Shown here piece after piece: positions 1 through 15,200 of a stretch of DNA of 64,000 nt (its first letter is position 1; each line of letters opens with the position of its first letter). The DNA is taken from the NCBI RefSeq assembly GCF_965363235.1, contig NC_134838.1:997001-1061000 (forward strand), given 5' to 3'. Made by a program: the position numbers and the translations under genes. The notes beneath the pieces are model-generated. The model was given only the letters and a program-made list of their open reading frames with translations, did not search any database and was not told the DNA's origin. This stretch comes from Mytilus galloprovincialis. Taxonomy: Eukaryota > Mollusca > Bivalvia > Mytilida > Mytilidae.

Positions 1-283
1 TTTAATTATAGTAGCATTGGGCTATAACCTAAAAATGATAAACTATTGTATATTTTGCAATATATGTAATGTTATTTATATCCAGCTATTTAAGAAAAAA
101 AATTATAATGAGAAATTATATGACACCTAGCTGGTTTTCAATCTTCAGATCCAATCACTCAATTTGACAATTACTTTCATCAGATTAGTATTTAAGCCTA
201 GTCATTTTTCAGGACAAACCAATTGATAAATTAATAAAAAAAAAACTATCCTTTGTTTTGTATGTGCTGTTCTTTGTTTTTAG

Positions 284-3200
284 AAAACAACAGCAACAAG
301 ATGATCTTGATGAAGGAAAAGATAAGCCAGTTGTAGTTCGTTACTATGGAGACCACAAAAAAGAAGTCCTTCTAAAATATAGAAAATCACCTGTAAAAAC
401 AGATAGTCCAGTATTAGGAAAGTCAGGGAAAATCCGAATACCCATCATTGGAGATGATAGAAATGAAGGGAAACAACTCATACAGGCCACAGTTCATGAT
501 GGAACTAGTTTTGTGTAGTATCCTTTGTTAATGATGCCATTGAAATTAATGATACTGTAGATTCATTATTATTCATGAGATATCAACTTAAGTTGATTCC
601 ATGGTTACCAGTAAACTACGAATTAGATGTCAAGTTGGTTTCATGGTTACCAGTAAACTACGAATTAAATGTCAAGTTGGTTTCATGGTTACCAGTAAAC
701 TACAATTAAATATCCAATGAAGTACACATTTTCTGTAGGCTTGAATGTAGACTGTGGTAAAACCATGAATTCGAATATCAATGGAAATACAATTTTTTGT
801 TGTATCCATGAAAATTGATACATATGAAAGAAACTGAATCCACAGTTACTAGAATACAGGCTGTGACATTTATAAACAAAGTAAAAATTAAAATAGTATT
901 GTTGTTTGGTTCTTATATAATTTGTCTAAAATAAAACTTTTTCACAATTTATTAGATACAGTGCATTATCCTTAACTATTGTCAGTTACCCCTCTGGAAA
1001 GCCAGCTATAATGTTTAGTTCTGCAGGATATGGTCGCCCAGGATATTACTTGGTGGCATATGATGATGGCAACAATCCTAGAATGCTAGCTTGTTTTACT
1101 CCCTGTGGCAAGGGAGTATGTTTTAGCAATACCAGTAAAAATATTAGGTAAGAAAGAGAAAGGAAAATAACATAAGGAGGTCTCCTAACACAATTGTTCT
1201 AAAATATCAGGTAGGTTTTGTTGTCTGTCATCATAAGATCCATCAAATCTACTTGTTAGAAGTCATGTCCCCAAGAATCAGAAATTTCAAAGGATATCAC
1301 GACACTGATAAGATATATAAAAAAGACATTGAAATGGAAGCTTAGACTGGGCAAACTGCCATTCATCTGAATGTGTCGTCTGCTTAAGGCACTTTATTTT
1401 TTAATTAAAAAGATAAATTTAATACATTTTGCATTATAATTTCTGTTAAAGTATTTTTTTTAGTCTAAGATTATTGTAAATCATACTTCTTTCAAAACTG
1501 TCTCATTTTATCTAAGGCTAACAAAATAACAAAACAAAATAAGAAGTATTGCCAATGAGTCAACTATCCACCATGTTTTACAACACTAAAATAACTTTAA
1601 CAATTCTACTTTTTATTGTAGGTTTTTGTCTACAGCAAAGGGAGGTCATTTAACCGACACTGAAGGTAGTGTTATACAGAGATGGAAATGGCCAATGGGT
1701 AGTGTTAAACTGGGGACTCCTGTTATATTACAGGTACAAATCATTACACTTTGTGGACTGTACATGATCTTTACAAAAAAAAAAAATTGCACAAAGAAAG
1801 AAATTTTACATGGATATGTATCTGTCTTAAACACTTATGTAGTATATATTTCACAATATCTTATATTTCCAAAATGAAAATAGGAATTAAAATAGAATAC
1901 AGAACATGACAAACTTATTATGGTTGACTAACAATAGTTAATACTTCTTAAATTTAGGAGGAATTCTTTTGAATCACTACAAATATAAAGTTATGTCTTT
2001 GACAATATTGACTATAACTATCCTGCTCTGAAGTTTACTACAACAAAAAGAGATGTAATTTTGAGTTTTCTCGTGATATCTACAATACTGATCAAATAAA
2101 TCATACTTATTAGTATTCATTACAGATAGTCAACTATGTTCTTTTTCCCCTTCACTTCACAGAAAGCTTTATACTGTATACCTTTCAACAGCAATAAACA
2201 ATTCAAATCTGTTTTTTCCCAGCTCAATAGCCACCTAGTGTTCAGATGTTATAGTCAGACAAGTATGGCCATCGTGTTCAACTGTCAGAAAGAAACAGCC
2301 AAGTTTCCTATCTTACCTTATACAGGAGCTGTGGAGAAGGAAGACAATGTGAGTAAAATGGCAAGATAGTAATCAATAGTCATGTGATCAGGTTTTGAAA
2401 ATGGAAAAGTGACAGCAATAATGTTTCTCCTAGATTTCAGAAACAGCTTAATCACTCAAAAAAAAAACCCCAAAAAATCTCACAGCATTTAAAAAAAAAA
2501 TTTAAAGAAAATATTAGAAGAACCAACAACAACAATACTTTATTGTAAGAGGGTTGCACAGTTAGCTATATAACTTATCTTCCCTGAGGCCTGAACCAAC
2601 ACTAACATGTTTAACACGGACACATTCTGTATGCATGTGCCTATCCCAAGTCAGGAGCCTGTAATTCAGCGGTTGTCGTTTGTTGATGTGCTACATATTT
2701 GTTTTTGGTTCAATTTTTGTACATAAATTAGGCCATTAGATTTGTTGTTTGAATAGAGATTTGTGTCATTGGAAATCATACCACAATATAAACACATCTT
2801 TTTTTTTATATTGTCATTATATTCAAATATATGCTGTAACTGAAACGATAATTATGTATTTTTGTCAAACAATGAAGTAATTTCCACTGAGCTATTAATG
2901 ACATCCTTGGTTAATAGTTGTTAATAATCCATAAGTGTTTTGATTAATTATTTATATTTTTTACATTTCTATATTATCAATTTCTTAAAATAAATTTTAA
3001 ATTAATTTGCAATTTTTTTTTTAGGAACAATTACTTACAGGAATTAACTTTACTTCAAGAGCAGCCAAAGAGCTTATGAGAATTTTTGCACCAAAAACCA
3101 AAACGAAGAACAGAGGAAAACAGAAAAAGGTAAAAAGAATAACATTTCAACAGAATTTGAAAATTGGATCTGTCTGAAAAAAATCTGTAACATAGAAATC

Positions 3201-6200
3201 ATAATGAAAAATTGCCTTACAAGAGTCTTACAAAGCTCTAATTAATGGAACATTGCCTTACAAAGTTCTTATTAAAGGAGGTCTAGTTCTTGACTACAAG
3301 TAAGAATCCAAAGATTTTTAAATTTTTTTTCTCAATTTTTAAAGTAATTTTTATGCCCATATTAGTAGATGACTGTTTTTTTTGTTAAATAGGGTGTCTT
3401 CCTCTATCTTGGATTTGGAAATACCAGAAAACAAGTAGCTATAGGAAGATGTGGTGTGAGTGCCAATGAGACAACTCTCCATACAAATAACAATTTAAAA
3501 AGTAAACCATTATAGGTTAAAGTACAGCCTTCAACATGGAGCCTTGGCTCACACCGAACAACAAGCTATAAAGGGCCCCAAAATTACTAGTGTAAAACCA
3601 TTCAAACGGGAAAACCAACGGTCTAATCTATATAAACAAAACGAGAAACGAGAAACACGTATATATTACATAAACAAACGACAACTACTGTACATCAGAT
3701 TCCTGACTTAGGACAGGTGCAAACATTTGCAGCGGGATTAAACGTTTTAATGGATCCAAACCTTCTCCCTTTTTCTGAAACAATAGCATAACATCACAAC
3801 AAAGAAAAACATACGATAAAATATCAATTGGCAGACTTAACTCAATCAAAAAACGTATGATTAAACAATGAACGAATAAATTTGATCTGCGATATCTGAA
3901 TACAAATGCACAGTTAATTAAATATTAGAGACAAACATTCATGACCAAAAAGCTAACAAACAAATTCAAACACAGGACATGACTGAGAAATATTTAACCA
4001 ATCAATGTTCACTTTAGAAAAAAAACGTTTTTTTTAAGGTCTAGATCTTTAATAGAATGTGCAAATTTTTAGAGAAGTAGATAATTCATGTGTAAGAAAT
4101 TCCACTTCTACATAGAAAATGACATGTTTTATCATATTTATGATTGTATTTTACAAAAAACCAGAAATGTTTTATTTGAACAATTTTTTTCCAACTTTGC
4201 CACATAAGGGGAGGCAACTCAAATGCAAGGGCAGATAATTCAGATTAAGGTATTTTTACAATAGAATGTGTTAGGAATTTCTCTATTTTATTATGTAACA
4301 AGAAAACAGGTCCGGTGACCCCATTTTTTCTTTTTCTTAACTGAAAGCATACTATTAAAGCTATCTTCTCATATGTTATCTCAAAATTCTATGGTGTAGT
4401 TTACGCTTTATTGCAGAAAATTGGGGTTTCCATGCATAATCTATACAAAATTTGACAATTTTGAACACCGTGTAGCATGAAAAAAAGCCCGGTGACCCAT
4501 TCTTTTTATTACTTTTTTTTAAAAAGCATAATATAAACTTCATTTTGGCAAATTATTAAAAAAATCTATGGATTATAATTTAGACACCCCATCTACCTTA
4601 ACCATGTGCAATTCCTATGATTAAACAATTTGCAATGGTGGCTTGAAATATGAATATTGTTTGTATGAGCTGAAAAAAAGGGAAAATGATAGGTTTATTT
4701 CATTGAACAGGAACCCAAAGACAAAAAAAATCCAGACACCAAAAGGTTATATTCTCTTAATGGGCCCTTGAATTTGGAAAATAAAAAAATATTGTAAAAT
4801 ATTGTATATTCCATACAAATTTAATTTTGTTTTAATAACCAATAAGAAAAGTACATAATTACTTTCAGGTGAAAGCCCACATAGCTGAAATGCAGAAGTT
4901 ATTAGAGTTTCCTGATAAACTACAGTATGAGCACGAATCTGAAAGAGACTTAGCAAGATTACAAAGAAAAGCAAAGTAGGTATAGTTAGGTTTGGGTAAT
5001 AAAAGAATACAGATAAATTGGACATGAGACAATACTCTAGTAAAATACAAATAATATCCAAGATTACAAAGAAAAGCAAAGTAGGTTAAATTATGTTGTC
5101 TTTTGCAGTCAAGTAAAAATCATATAGATTGGGACTAGAGATCTGCAATACCATAAACTTGAATTATTTACATAAACATTAATTATTTACAAGTCATACA
5201 ATGTTTTCAATTAAACTTATAATATAAATGGTTTGGAAATTATCAGTTCCTAGTTATAGAAAAATAATGTAAAGTGAAATACAAAAATCAATACTATTAG
5301 ATTGTCACATGCTGTGAAATGTTTTTATTGCAATATTCACAGAGAAAACAAAATTTCAATTGATGTTAAACATTATTGAATCATTGTAAAAATCTAATTC
5401 CTTTAAATAAAAAACAAAGATGAGACAAGAAAACAGACAACCAGTTCTGTTATTGTTTACAGTTTTAACAAAGCAGCCTTCAATTCAAAGTAGCTTCTGA
5501 AATGAAGTGGCCAACTGGCGACCAGACATGAAAAATTTAGTGGCCAACTCAAAATTTCAGTGGCCAGGATATAATTTCAGGCCGCCTACATTTTTTTTCT
5601 AGCTAAACAACCCTTGCTGAATAAAAATACAATTTTTTTGTTCTGTGTTTTTTTTAATATTGTTGAGTGTAGAAAATAGTTTGTATAAATCAATCGTAAA
5701 AAAAACCACATGTTTATTTAATTTTATGCTTTATATAACAATCTGTGATGTTTAGTGGTAGTCTGAAGCCCAGTCAAAAAAAAATCTCATCAGACTTTTG
5801 CAGTAGCAAGCGGACATCTGAAATCGTTGTAGAAATTGTAGCCAGTAGTTTATTAAATCTATGTCGTAGACTATGAGAACAAGTTACAAAATTGTTGCCA
5901 ACCTTGTTTCATCTGTTTACTGACGAAATCATGAAGGAGGCTCGACCATGTGCTTTTAATAAACAATCCACAAATGCTAATGGGTTTCTTACTAATGGCA
6001 CATAATAGTCAAAATTGTGACTGAGAGTGAACCCAATAATTTTGCGCCCTCTAGCAGCCTATAGCCTATAGAGGTTAATTTAGCAATCAGAGATTAGACA
6101 GAGATCGGCGGAATATAAAGACTGACATTATTCGGGTTAGACTGAGAGCAAAATAAGAAAATAGATGGATCTGTGCCAATTTAAGTCAATGCTTACAAAT

Positions 6201-9200
6201 GACCTACAATTGCCTGATGCAATAAAGCGCTGATAAGATCAAGCTTAAATCTAAAAGGCGCTTGAAATACAGTATAAATTTGTGTTACTGTCCAGCGCTC
6301 AGGCGATTTTTTAAAACCAGACTCAGATCAGGGCAAATTTCCAAAAATTTCTGGTTGCCTGATCTTTAATATTCTAATTGCCCAAATGGTGACCAGATAT
6401 AAATTTTTGGTTACCAATCAGCTTTTAAAAACGCCCAAGCGACCATTTCAATAGACTACATTGAGGGCTGTAAAGTATAATTTGTTTCAAGTTATGTAAA
6501 TTTAGAATAATAAAAGTTGTAAGCAGTCATGAAAAATAAACCTTTATGAATTATTTCTTGTAATATATTGTATGTAACATGTAAATTTGCATTGTAATTT
6601 TAAATTGTAGAAATTTAGTTGACGACTGGATGGAACATTATCGTGTAACAATAGGACTTATCTCCCCTGATATCAGCCGAATGAAAGACCGACCTGAATT
6701 TACAGATTACAGACGCAAGATACAATCAGCTAGAATATCAGAAAGACTGGACAGAGACCCAGCAAGCCAGAGACCAGTACTTGACCTGGCTACTGACAGA
6801 CGAATTAGAGCCCCATCAGCACCATTAGGTAATTGCAAAAGGAAATAGGATTTTAAACTTATAATACTTTCTTATATCCTAACAGTCAGTTAAAGTTCTG
6901 TACTGGAGAAGGTGTATACATGATTTACTGCTATTTTAGAGTACTTAATATAATAACTGACAGAGGATTTAATTAAAGAATACCAAATAATTTTGTAAAT
7001 TTCTGGAATCAGGACACCATAGAAAATTCAAGGGTATTTAATATTTTATTTTTATTTTCAGGAAAATTTGATGCATATTGTAAGATATCTAAAATGTCTG
7101 AATCAAGGTTCAATTATTATTACTTTGTGAATTTAGATTTGTGTTTGACTAAACAACTAAACCAAATTCAATGTCACTTTGAAAAGCAAGATTAAACTTG
7201 GCTTATTGTTTTTAAAAGAAAAGGTCAGCCTAATTCATATTTATAATTAGTAGATAACTTTTTATCTGATACTATTATTTGGATTTGTATATGTTATGAC
7301 TTACCAACTCATGTATTTATTTTAGCCCGTTCTTGCCTAAAGAAAGGTAAAGTTAACCCTATCTAAATGATCACCTATACAATCAGAATCCCTGTCCTAT
7401 ATTTCCTGAGCGAATCCTTTAAACCAGAAATACCAGTTGAAAGGGTTGAAATAAGAAAGAAAATTGTTTGTTTCTTTTTGCAGGAAGATTATTAGGGCAA
7501 GTTCAAAATACAAATGCCTGCTGGATTTCTTAGTTTGATAGCCTACATATTTTTTTAAGTAATATTTATCTTATTTAATTAGTCTTATTTCAACCCCAAA
7601 ATACTTCATTGCCAAATTCAACAAGAACACTAGATTTCCCTACCCAAATGACATAATTCTTCTTAAATGCCATATGTAATTTCACTTTCAATTTTGAACA
7701 GGAACCATTAATTGTCAGAAATAGTTTATATTGTTAATTCTTTTCAAATATTCAACAATGACCAGCCAAAAGTTGTAAATCGTTAGCTAACACAGTAACC
7801 ATCTCAGCCAGTCACGTCTTGCATGACCTTGTCCTAATCTTAACATTCCAGTACCTATATTAAAGATTTTGGAGAATTTCTTATTCTCAATAACAATGCA
7901 TGACTTGTTCATAATTTATTTGGTATGTGGATTTTTTTTGCAGCATTTTAAATCTGATTAAATATTTTGAATTAACTTCCTTGGTAACAAAGCATAATGA
8001 ATTAAAAGTATTTGATATTTATAGATAACTGATGATCATCTCAATGATTTTCTCGCTTGAAAGTGAGAAAAGCAATCAAGTTGAGATGACCAATGATAAT
8101 CTGTTTATCGCTATTTTACCTATGACGATGTTGTCAATTTCATTGACAATGCCACATGCACTCTTAGTTTCTAGCGGTAATTTTTCATATCACTCGACTG
8201 TACTGAGAAAGGAAATTATCAGCAGGATCAAAGGAAAATTTTCCTAAAATAGCGATAAGAAAGCTTGCTGAAGGGAGTACATGTCTGTGTAAAAGGTGTC
8301 ATAACTTTGACCTAAATTTTGTGTTGTTTATAGATTTAGATGTATGCAGATGAGACATTTTGGTGAGTGATCTGATTTTGTGTTGGTTATATTATTCAAG
8401 GGATGGTGCGGCTAATAGAAGTTTAACTTTATGTCAAACCTGACCATGTATCCTTACAATTATTATCACTTTCAAAAGACAATTTTTTTAGTAATTTGTT
8501 TGGTTACATATGCTGCAGTGCAATTATAATAATATCTGGTCTGAAAGAGTTTAATTTGAATGAATGCATGTTTTTTATTTCCAGTTTTATCACGGACCAC
8601 ACCTAAAGACACTGCAAGAAAATCTGCTGTGGCATCAGTGGTTAAGTTTGATGACGAGCCACATGAGATCGGTGATGATGATGTGTCACCCACTGCATTA
8701 GCTGTCCTAGAGAGATTAACACAGTAGGATTATTATATTGTTTAGGGAATGGGGTGGTATTTTGACACTTAAATTTGATTGCAGGTTGGCCATAAATAAA
8801 CCTTGTTGACAAGCTACCATTGGAGTTCAACACATAAAAATTTGATGACATGGCATAATTTTAAATTGGAAGAAATTTTTATCATTTGACAGAAGTATTT
8901 TTGTTTTTCTCATTGAAATTTCCGTTCCCAAAAATCATTAGAAACACATATCATAGATTTGTTTGTTTGTTATAGTATACAAAGAAATCATGCATTTTTA
9001 TCTAAATTTGCTGCAATTTACTTTCAGGTCAGCTGGTAAAAGATCCACTAGAAGTACTAGAACAAGTTTATCTAGTGCTCCTGTGTCTAGACAGTTAACA
9101 AGTTTGAGCCATATAGACTTGTCATCTGTCAAAGTCCATTGTCCAATAGCTATTCGACAACAGCTATTAGGATTAGAGCGGCCATCTTGTCGCTGCAGCA

Positions 9201-12200
9201 GACATTACATTCCACAGATCACTGACATTGAATATGATGATTTTGTTTCAACCGAAGCTCCAGAATCACAAGTTATTGTTATCAGCGTTATTTCGTCATT
9301 GTAAGTCAACTTTCAGTTCCCTATATACGTATTGTGGTTATATTTGATATTGACATGCACCCCACATCTTGTCTTATTCATATTTCGAGAATTCCTACTG
9401 TTTTTTCCTGATTTATAATCTTATGTTTAAAAAAATGTCACTTCTTTAATTTTCACTATACTGAAGTTCTAAGACTATGTTGATAATTTTCAAGATGGCT
9501 GAGAAAAGTGTCTTAAGAAATCAAACAAATAATTGATACGCAAAGTTTTCAAAATAAAATCTCAGATTTTGGTGTGCAGTGGCAAAAATAGAAAATTATT
9601 GGTAGACTTTCAAAATTTGGGCACCATTGTAACAGAAGCAAAAAGAGTTATTTCAACAGGGGAAGGGAAATACAAAGTTTTCAGATGATATAATTCCACA
9701 GAAATATGTCTGTTCTCTTTTTCAGATTTCCATATGTTAATTCAGCAGAAGATATGTTGGAAGAAATTTATATGAATCAAAATAGGAATCGGACTAAACC
9801 TTGTGTTCAAGGACGGAATGATACCTATAGGATTTTTCAATATGATATTAATACGGCAGCTGAAGGGTCACATCACACAACACCTCTTCTTCTTACTCGG
9901 CATAATGTAGTTCCTGGCATGATTCTTGTGAGTCCTATTATGAATGAAATCAATAGATATAAATTCAATAGCTCTGTCAAAAATTTAGCACTATTTATTT
10001 CATGTAGATGTTTCTAGCTGACTCTTATGTTTATGATGTTACGTTAATATGCAAAAGAAAGGCTTTGAATAAACACAATCTATACACAACACGTGTTATC
10101 TACTTACAGTGTTCCAGCTAGGCCGTTTTCAGAGGGCGCGGCGCCCGCCCTTTTCGGAGTGGCGCCCTGTGCCCTTTTTACAGTTTCCAGGGCGCCCTGC
10201 CTTTTTTTTAAGATCGATTGCATATTAATTTGCGTATTGATATGATACGCTAATTACTAAATTTTACCTGGGGAAAAGATTATGACTTTGTTTACCACCC
10301 CAAGCTAATCAATGGTGACAACTGGTGTCATAATCTGTTGTTATAGGTAATCCGTTTATCGGATGGGTCATTAATGATCATCAACATTAATTCGTTCAAA
10401 TAGAATCGGTCAGTCGGCAATTATCTTTGAAGAAATGTGCATACAACAACTTGGGCACAATTTGCGATGTTTACCGTAGTTTCATGGAAGAAACGTAATG
10501 ACAGAAAGTTGGAAAACCATTATAAACTCGTTGAAGACATTGTTTTACTTGTTTTCTGTAAAATAAACAGAAAATTCAGACGTATTTGTCATTGACTGCC
10601 TTCATTTTTGATACGAAAATAACAAAATCGGCCTCCATATTGTGATCATATTTACATCATATTTACGTACTGTTTATAATCCTCAAAAGAAGGAGCACAC
10701 CCGAATAAAGAAAGATAACTCAATCTGATTTTTTTCCTAGCATTGAGTAACCCATTTACATATTCTAAAATGTGTCTCCATACTTCTTGCTTAAGAATAT
10801 ATATGTTTAGGTATTTATTTTGAGTTATGGGAAAAGTTAAAGAGGGTCTTAGTAGCAGTGTTGGTAGGGTGCCTTGGTCATCTTTTTCTGTATTCTTTAT
10901 TTTTGATACTATTTTTCACTGTTGCTTTATATCCTAAAATTGTGAATTTACTGAGCACAGCTGTTTTGTGCTGTATTGCCATCAAGCACAGCAGGGGTAG
11001 AAAGGTGAAACTGGTAAAATGTGGTAGACCATAGAAACAGTATGAAACAGATCTCCTTTCAAAACATACTGCATATAAAGTTCAACTGTGCCAAGCAATG
11101 ATAAAAAAAACTTGTGTGACAAGCTGCTTGACAAGTTTTCAGCCTTAAAAGTAGAAAGATAGAGTTCTATATGGCCTAAAGATGTTGATCTTGTATAACC
11201 TGTGATTCAACGAATAAACACAAATGTTTGATTAACATCTTTTATTAAAATATGCCCTTTTCATATTATCATATCACGCGTTAAATGCCCTTTTTCAGGA
11301 TTGGCACCCTGCCCTTTTGAAAACCTAGCTGGAACACTGACTTAACCTATCAATTTGCATAATTGACTTTTTTTTAGTTTGATTTTTTACTGCCTATAAG
11401 TTTTATTCATTACAAAACTCTATAAATTGTGAAAAGTTGATGTTAAAATGCTATACTGTTTACATGTCTTAACACATCCTAAATGATATTTTAGATGTAT
11501 ATGAATGGGCATCTGTCATTCTGTGATCATATATTCAATGGTTATGGTAATGCAAGAAGAGACTTCAAAAAACAAGTAATGAAAACCAGATTACAGGCAA
11601 TGCAAGGGTTCGCCTTGCCCAGAGATTTCAGATTCAGGTAAATATCAAGTATAAAAGGTAATTTAAATTAAAATAAGACATTATTAATTGATTGTTGATG
11701 TGTAATGCCATGTTAAACACTCTTGTCTATTTCGTGGCAACCAGTTTTTATTGGTTGAAGATGCCTGAGTACCTGGAAAGAACTACAACATTAGGATAAT
11801 GATGGTGGTTTTTGACAATGTTGACTTGCTATAAAGGCCTCACACGATCGACAACTTTGAGAGTTCATATTTCCCTGCTTATGAGCTGATTTGATAAATA
11901 TGGCATGTATTTATTAACAAGTTCATGATTTGTATTCTTCACTATATACACTGATATTAGGAATCAATTGATATTTTCAGTCCAGTGAAGGGTAAATCTG
12001 GGATGAGATCAGCTTGGGGTGGAGAGATAGGGGGTACAGGAGTGGACCACTGGGGTAATCCTGGAATGTCCGTAGACTCTGCACTAATGCCAATACAACG
12101 CCCCCTCACATCTTCGACTGACGAGGACAGAGTGGACAGACTCAGAGAAAACACAAATATACAGCAAGTCAAGTAAGTCTAATGTTGTAAAGTCATGGCA

Positions 12201-15200
12201 TTTTATATCCTTGGTAAGTGAAGATACCGCTGGGGACATTAGAAAAACATTTTTGTAGGCATTAAGAGAGAAAAAATACAAGTTCAATCTATAACATATT
12301 ATGCAATGTGAAGAATTATTATTGTTAATAAGGGTACAAGGTTTTGTAAACTTCCAGGTTTAGAACCACGAAACAAACTACAGAATTTTATTTTTGCAGT
12401 TAACTGATCAGAATGGATTCAAATGCCAATGAGCAACATATATTTTACCAACCAAAATTAATGTCTAAATTAGAAAAATCAATGTTTGAATGGTGCTAAT
12501 ATAAGTGATGTAGAAACCTGACCTTATCATTACAATCAGTATTGTACATTATATATATAATTCAATGTTCCATGGCGTATTGTGTGTTTTATATTATTAG
12601 TAAATAGTTGTATATATTAGCTAGATGTTACCTCCTATATACCCTATCAATGTTCACGGTGTTGTAAATAAATCCCTCTCACAAATCACGGGGAATAGTT
12701 GTTTTTCAAGTGAACTCTTAAATTTCTAGAATTTCACATGAACATTTTTAGATAATTCCACACAATTTTATAAAAAATTATTGAAAAGATTAAAAATTCT
12801 TCACAAGAAAACAGGACAGAAAACTTGAAAAGCAATTTCCTTTCAATTTATCCAGTTCCGGTTGCATATTGAGGTAACTCTCAAGACACACAATTTTTCC
12901 AACTTCAATGAATATAAAATATCTATTCAAAACATATAATCTTCTTCTTAATACCTTTATTGTTTTGCAACACAATGTATTGGAGAGGGACAGAAGGGCC
13001 TTTTTCTGGAACTATGCATCTTCAGGAATTCAGAATGAAACCACATCTTACCACCCACCACCCCAATTTGATAATGAAATGATAACTTGAGTAAATGATG
13101 TCACAAGATTTAAAAAGTAATTATCTTTTTCTTAGAAACCTAGAATAAGATGTTATAATGGTCTCAGAAATTTAGCCTGCTTTAAAACTAAGGACTATTT
13201 GTTGTATAATTTCTTTTGAATTTACAATTTTATTTCACTTTTCAAGGTGGATTAGGTATAGCGTGCACTGATGGAAAAAGGGATTGAGGTTTTGGATCTT
13301 TTTGTCAAAACACTTTTCACAATTTAGCTAGTGACAATACTAAAAGTACTTCGCTTAATTTAGAAATCATTTAATTGAATACAAGTAGATTTTGATGTTA
13401 TAGTATTGTTTATTAAATTTTGCCATAAAGAAGATTTGGTGTTCAACCAAAGTTCTAACCTCTAAATGATTATATAAATACATGTATTATCATCTTGAAT
13501 AAAAAAAAAACATAGTAGTTATTTAATATGAAAACCCAAATGGAATATATATGTTTACATTGGAACTTATTTATGGTATCTCTATTTTGATGGTTAGAAT
13601 ACAATACAAAATATGAAATTGACCAGAGTAGAACTAAAGCAATCTTCAGAAATTTCAAGACTTGTTGGCGTTTAAACTGTGTTTGCAACTATCAAAATAG
13701 ATTTAACCCATCTCAAGAAAATATGTCTATGACTGCTTGGTTTTTACAAGAAAAAAAACTAAATGTTAAAATAACTGAAATGTATTGTCACTTTAAGTTT
13801 TTTTCACTTAGGCCTAGGTCACAATTGTTGCTTGTAGATTTGAACGGTGACGGAGATATTGATGAGGATGTTCTTACAGTTTTCCTTGGTGGTAGCTAAT
13901 AACCAACTTTCTAATTGCAGATATAGATAAAACATTACTTATCATTAAAAGTTACTGATTGATGAAATAAGTAGCATCATATTTTCATTTAAAAATTTGT
14001 CTTTGATAAAATGGTGAAAGCCCTATAATGTGTTTCAGGTTTCTTTCTATATGTGGTCAAGGAACGTTACCAGTATTATGCAAGTTAGCCTGTGTATACT
14101 ATCTATCTTGATTGTGTATGGTGTGTTATTATAAATCTACACCATACTGCCACTGTCATTACTAAGAAACAAATATCTAACAGATTTGATAACCTAATGT
14201 CACATTTTTTTGTTTCTAGCAATTTTAATCTTAATCAAGATGTCTTCTCTAAAGAAAAAAAAAAATTATTAAAAAAGTAAAAATAACTTCAGTAGAAATT
14301 TTCATTATATCTTTATAACATTTTTTAGGGAAATTTATGCTAAACTTGGGCCAATGCTATCAATTGAACCATTCAAGAGGAGGTAACTTGTGTTGTTTAA
14401 TGCTCGCACATTTATAATCTAAGGGGAATCACCTCACAATTCATTCCGGCATTTCATCAGCATGTCATTTACTGCTTTAACAAAAATATGACAATGAATG
14501 CTATTTTTTTTTCAAGAGAATAAATCTTAATATAAATATGTATGCCATTAATACATAAAAAAAATGAAAAACTCAATGAATCACTTGATGCATTTTGCAT
14601 TCAGGCTAGCATTGTAATTTTGGCATGTTTTCACAATATCATTTGTGAGAAGCTTATTTATTCATTAAAATTTTCATTAATTAACCAGATATAAAGATAT
14701 AGAAGTTTCAGGGATCAAGTTTAAACTTTCTTATTTTTAAACCAGACTTGAATGAATTGTGTTTTAACAGAAATTTAGATATACTAGGAATAAAACTCAC
14801 AGTGATTGTGTTAACCAACACTTTATGCTAATTTATTTAAAATGTAATTTATTTTTTAAATCTGTTTTAAATTCCTTTGCATACTAATGGTAGATTTTAT
14901 TTTAATATTTTAAATTCAGAATCTTATTTGACTATTTTTTAATTTTTTTTTTAGAGTTTTTGCATTATAAAAACTTCTATAAATATTTCTTATTTCTATT
15001 TTTGGTTTGTATCTTGTCTGGTTTGATTTTTATGAAATAGGTTTCTTGCCATTGACACTGCATGTAGATGAGTTGTTTTATTATAACTTAAGTACAAATT
15101 TTATCATGATAAGATATATATAAGACATGCCTGCTAAACATCTATAAAATTTACATTAGTTCTTGGTGTGTCAGTCTGGGCTGTACATAAATGTGATGGC

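Noticed and set aside
5480-6470. Possible element with repeated 'gtggcca' and 'gaccaga' phrases
   Set aside because: No inverted ends or target duplication could be matched; left as undefined intron sequence.
13812-13899. Calling VDLNGDGDIDEDVL a true EF-hand
   Set aside because: The loop lacks Glu at position 12 and there is no second hand or flanking helix pair; kept only as a calcium-loop-like motif.
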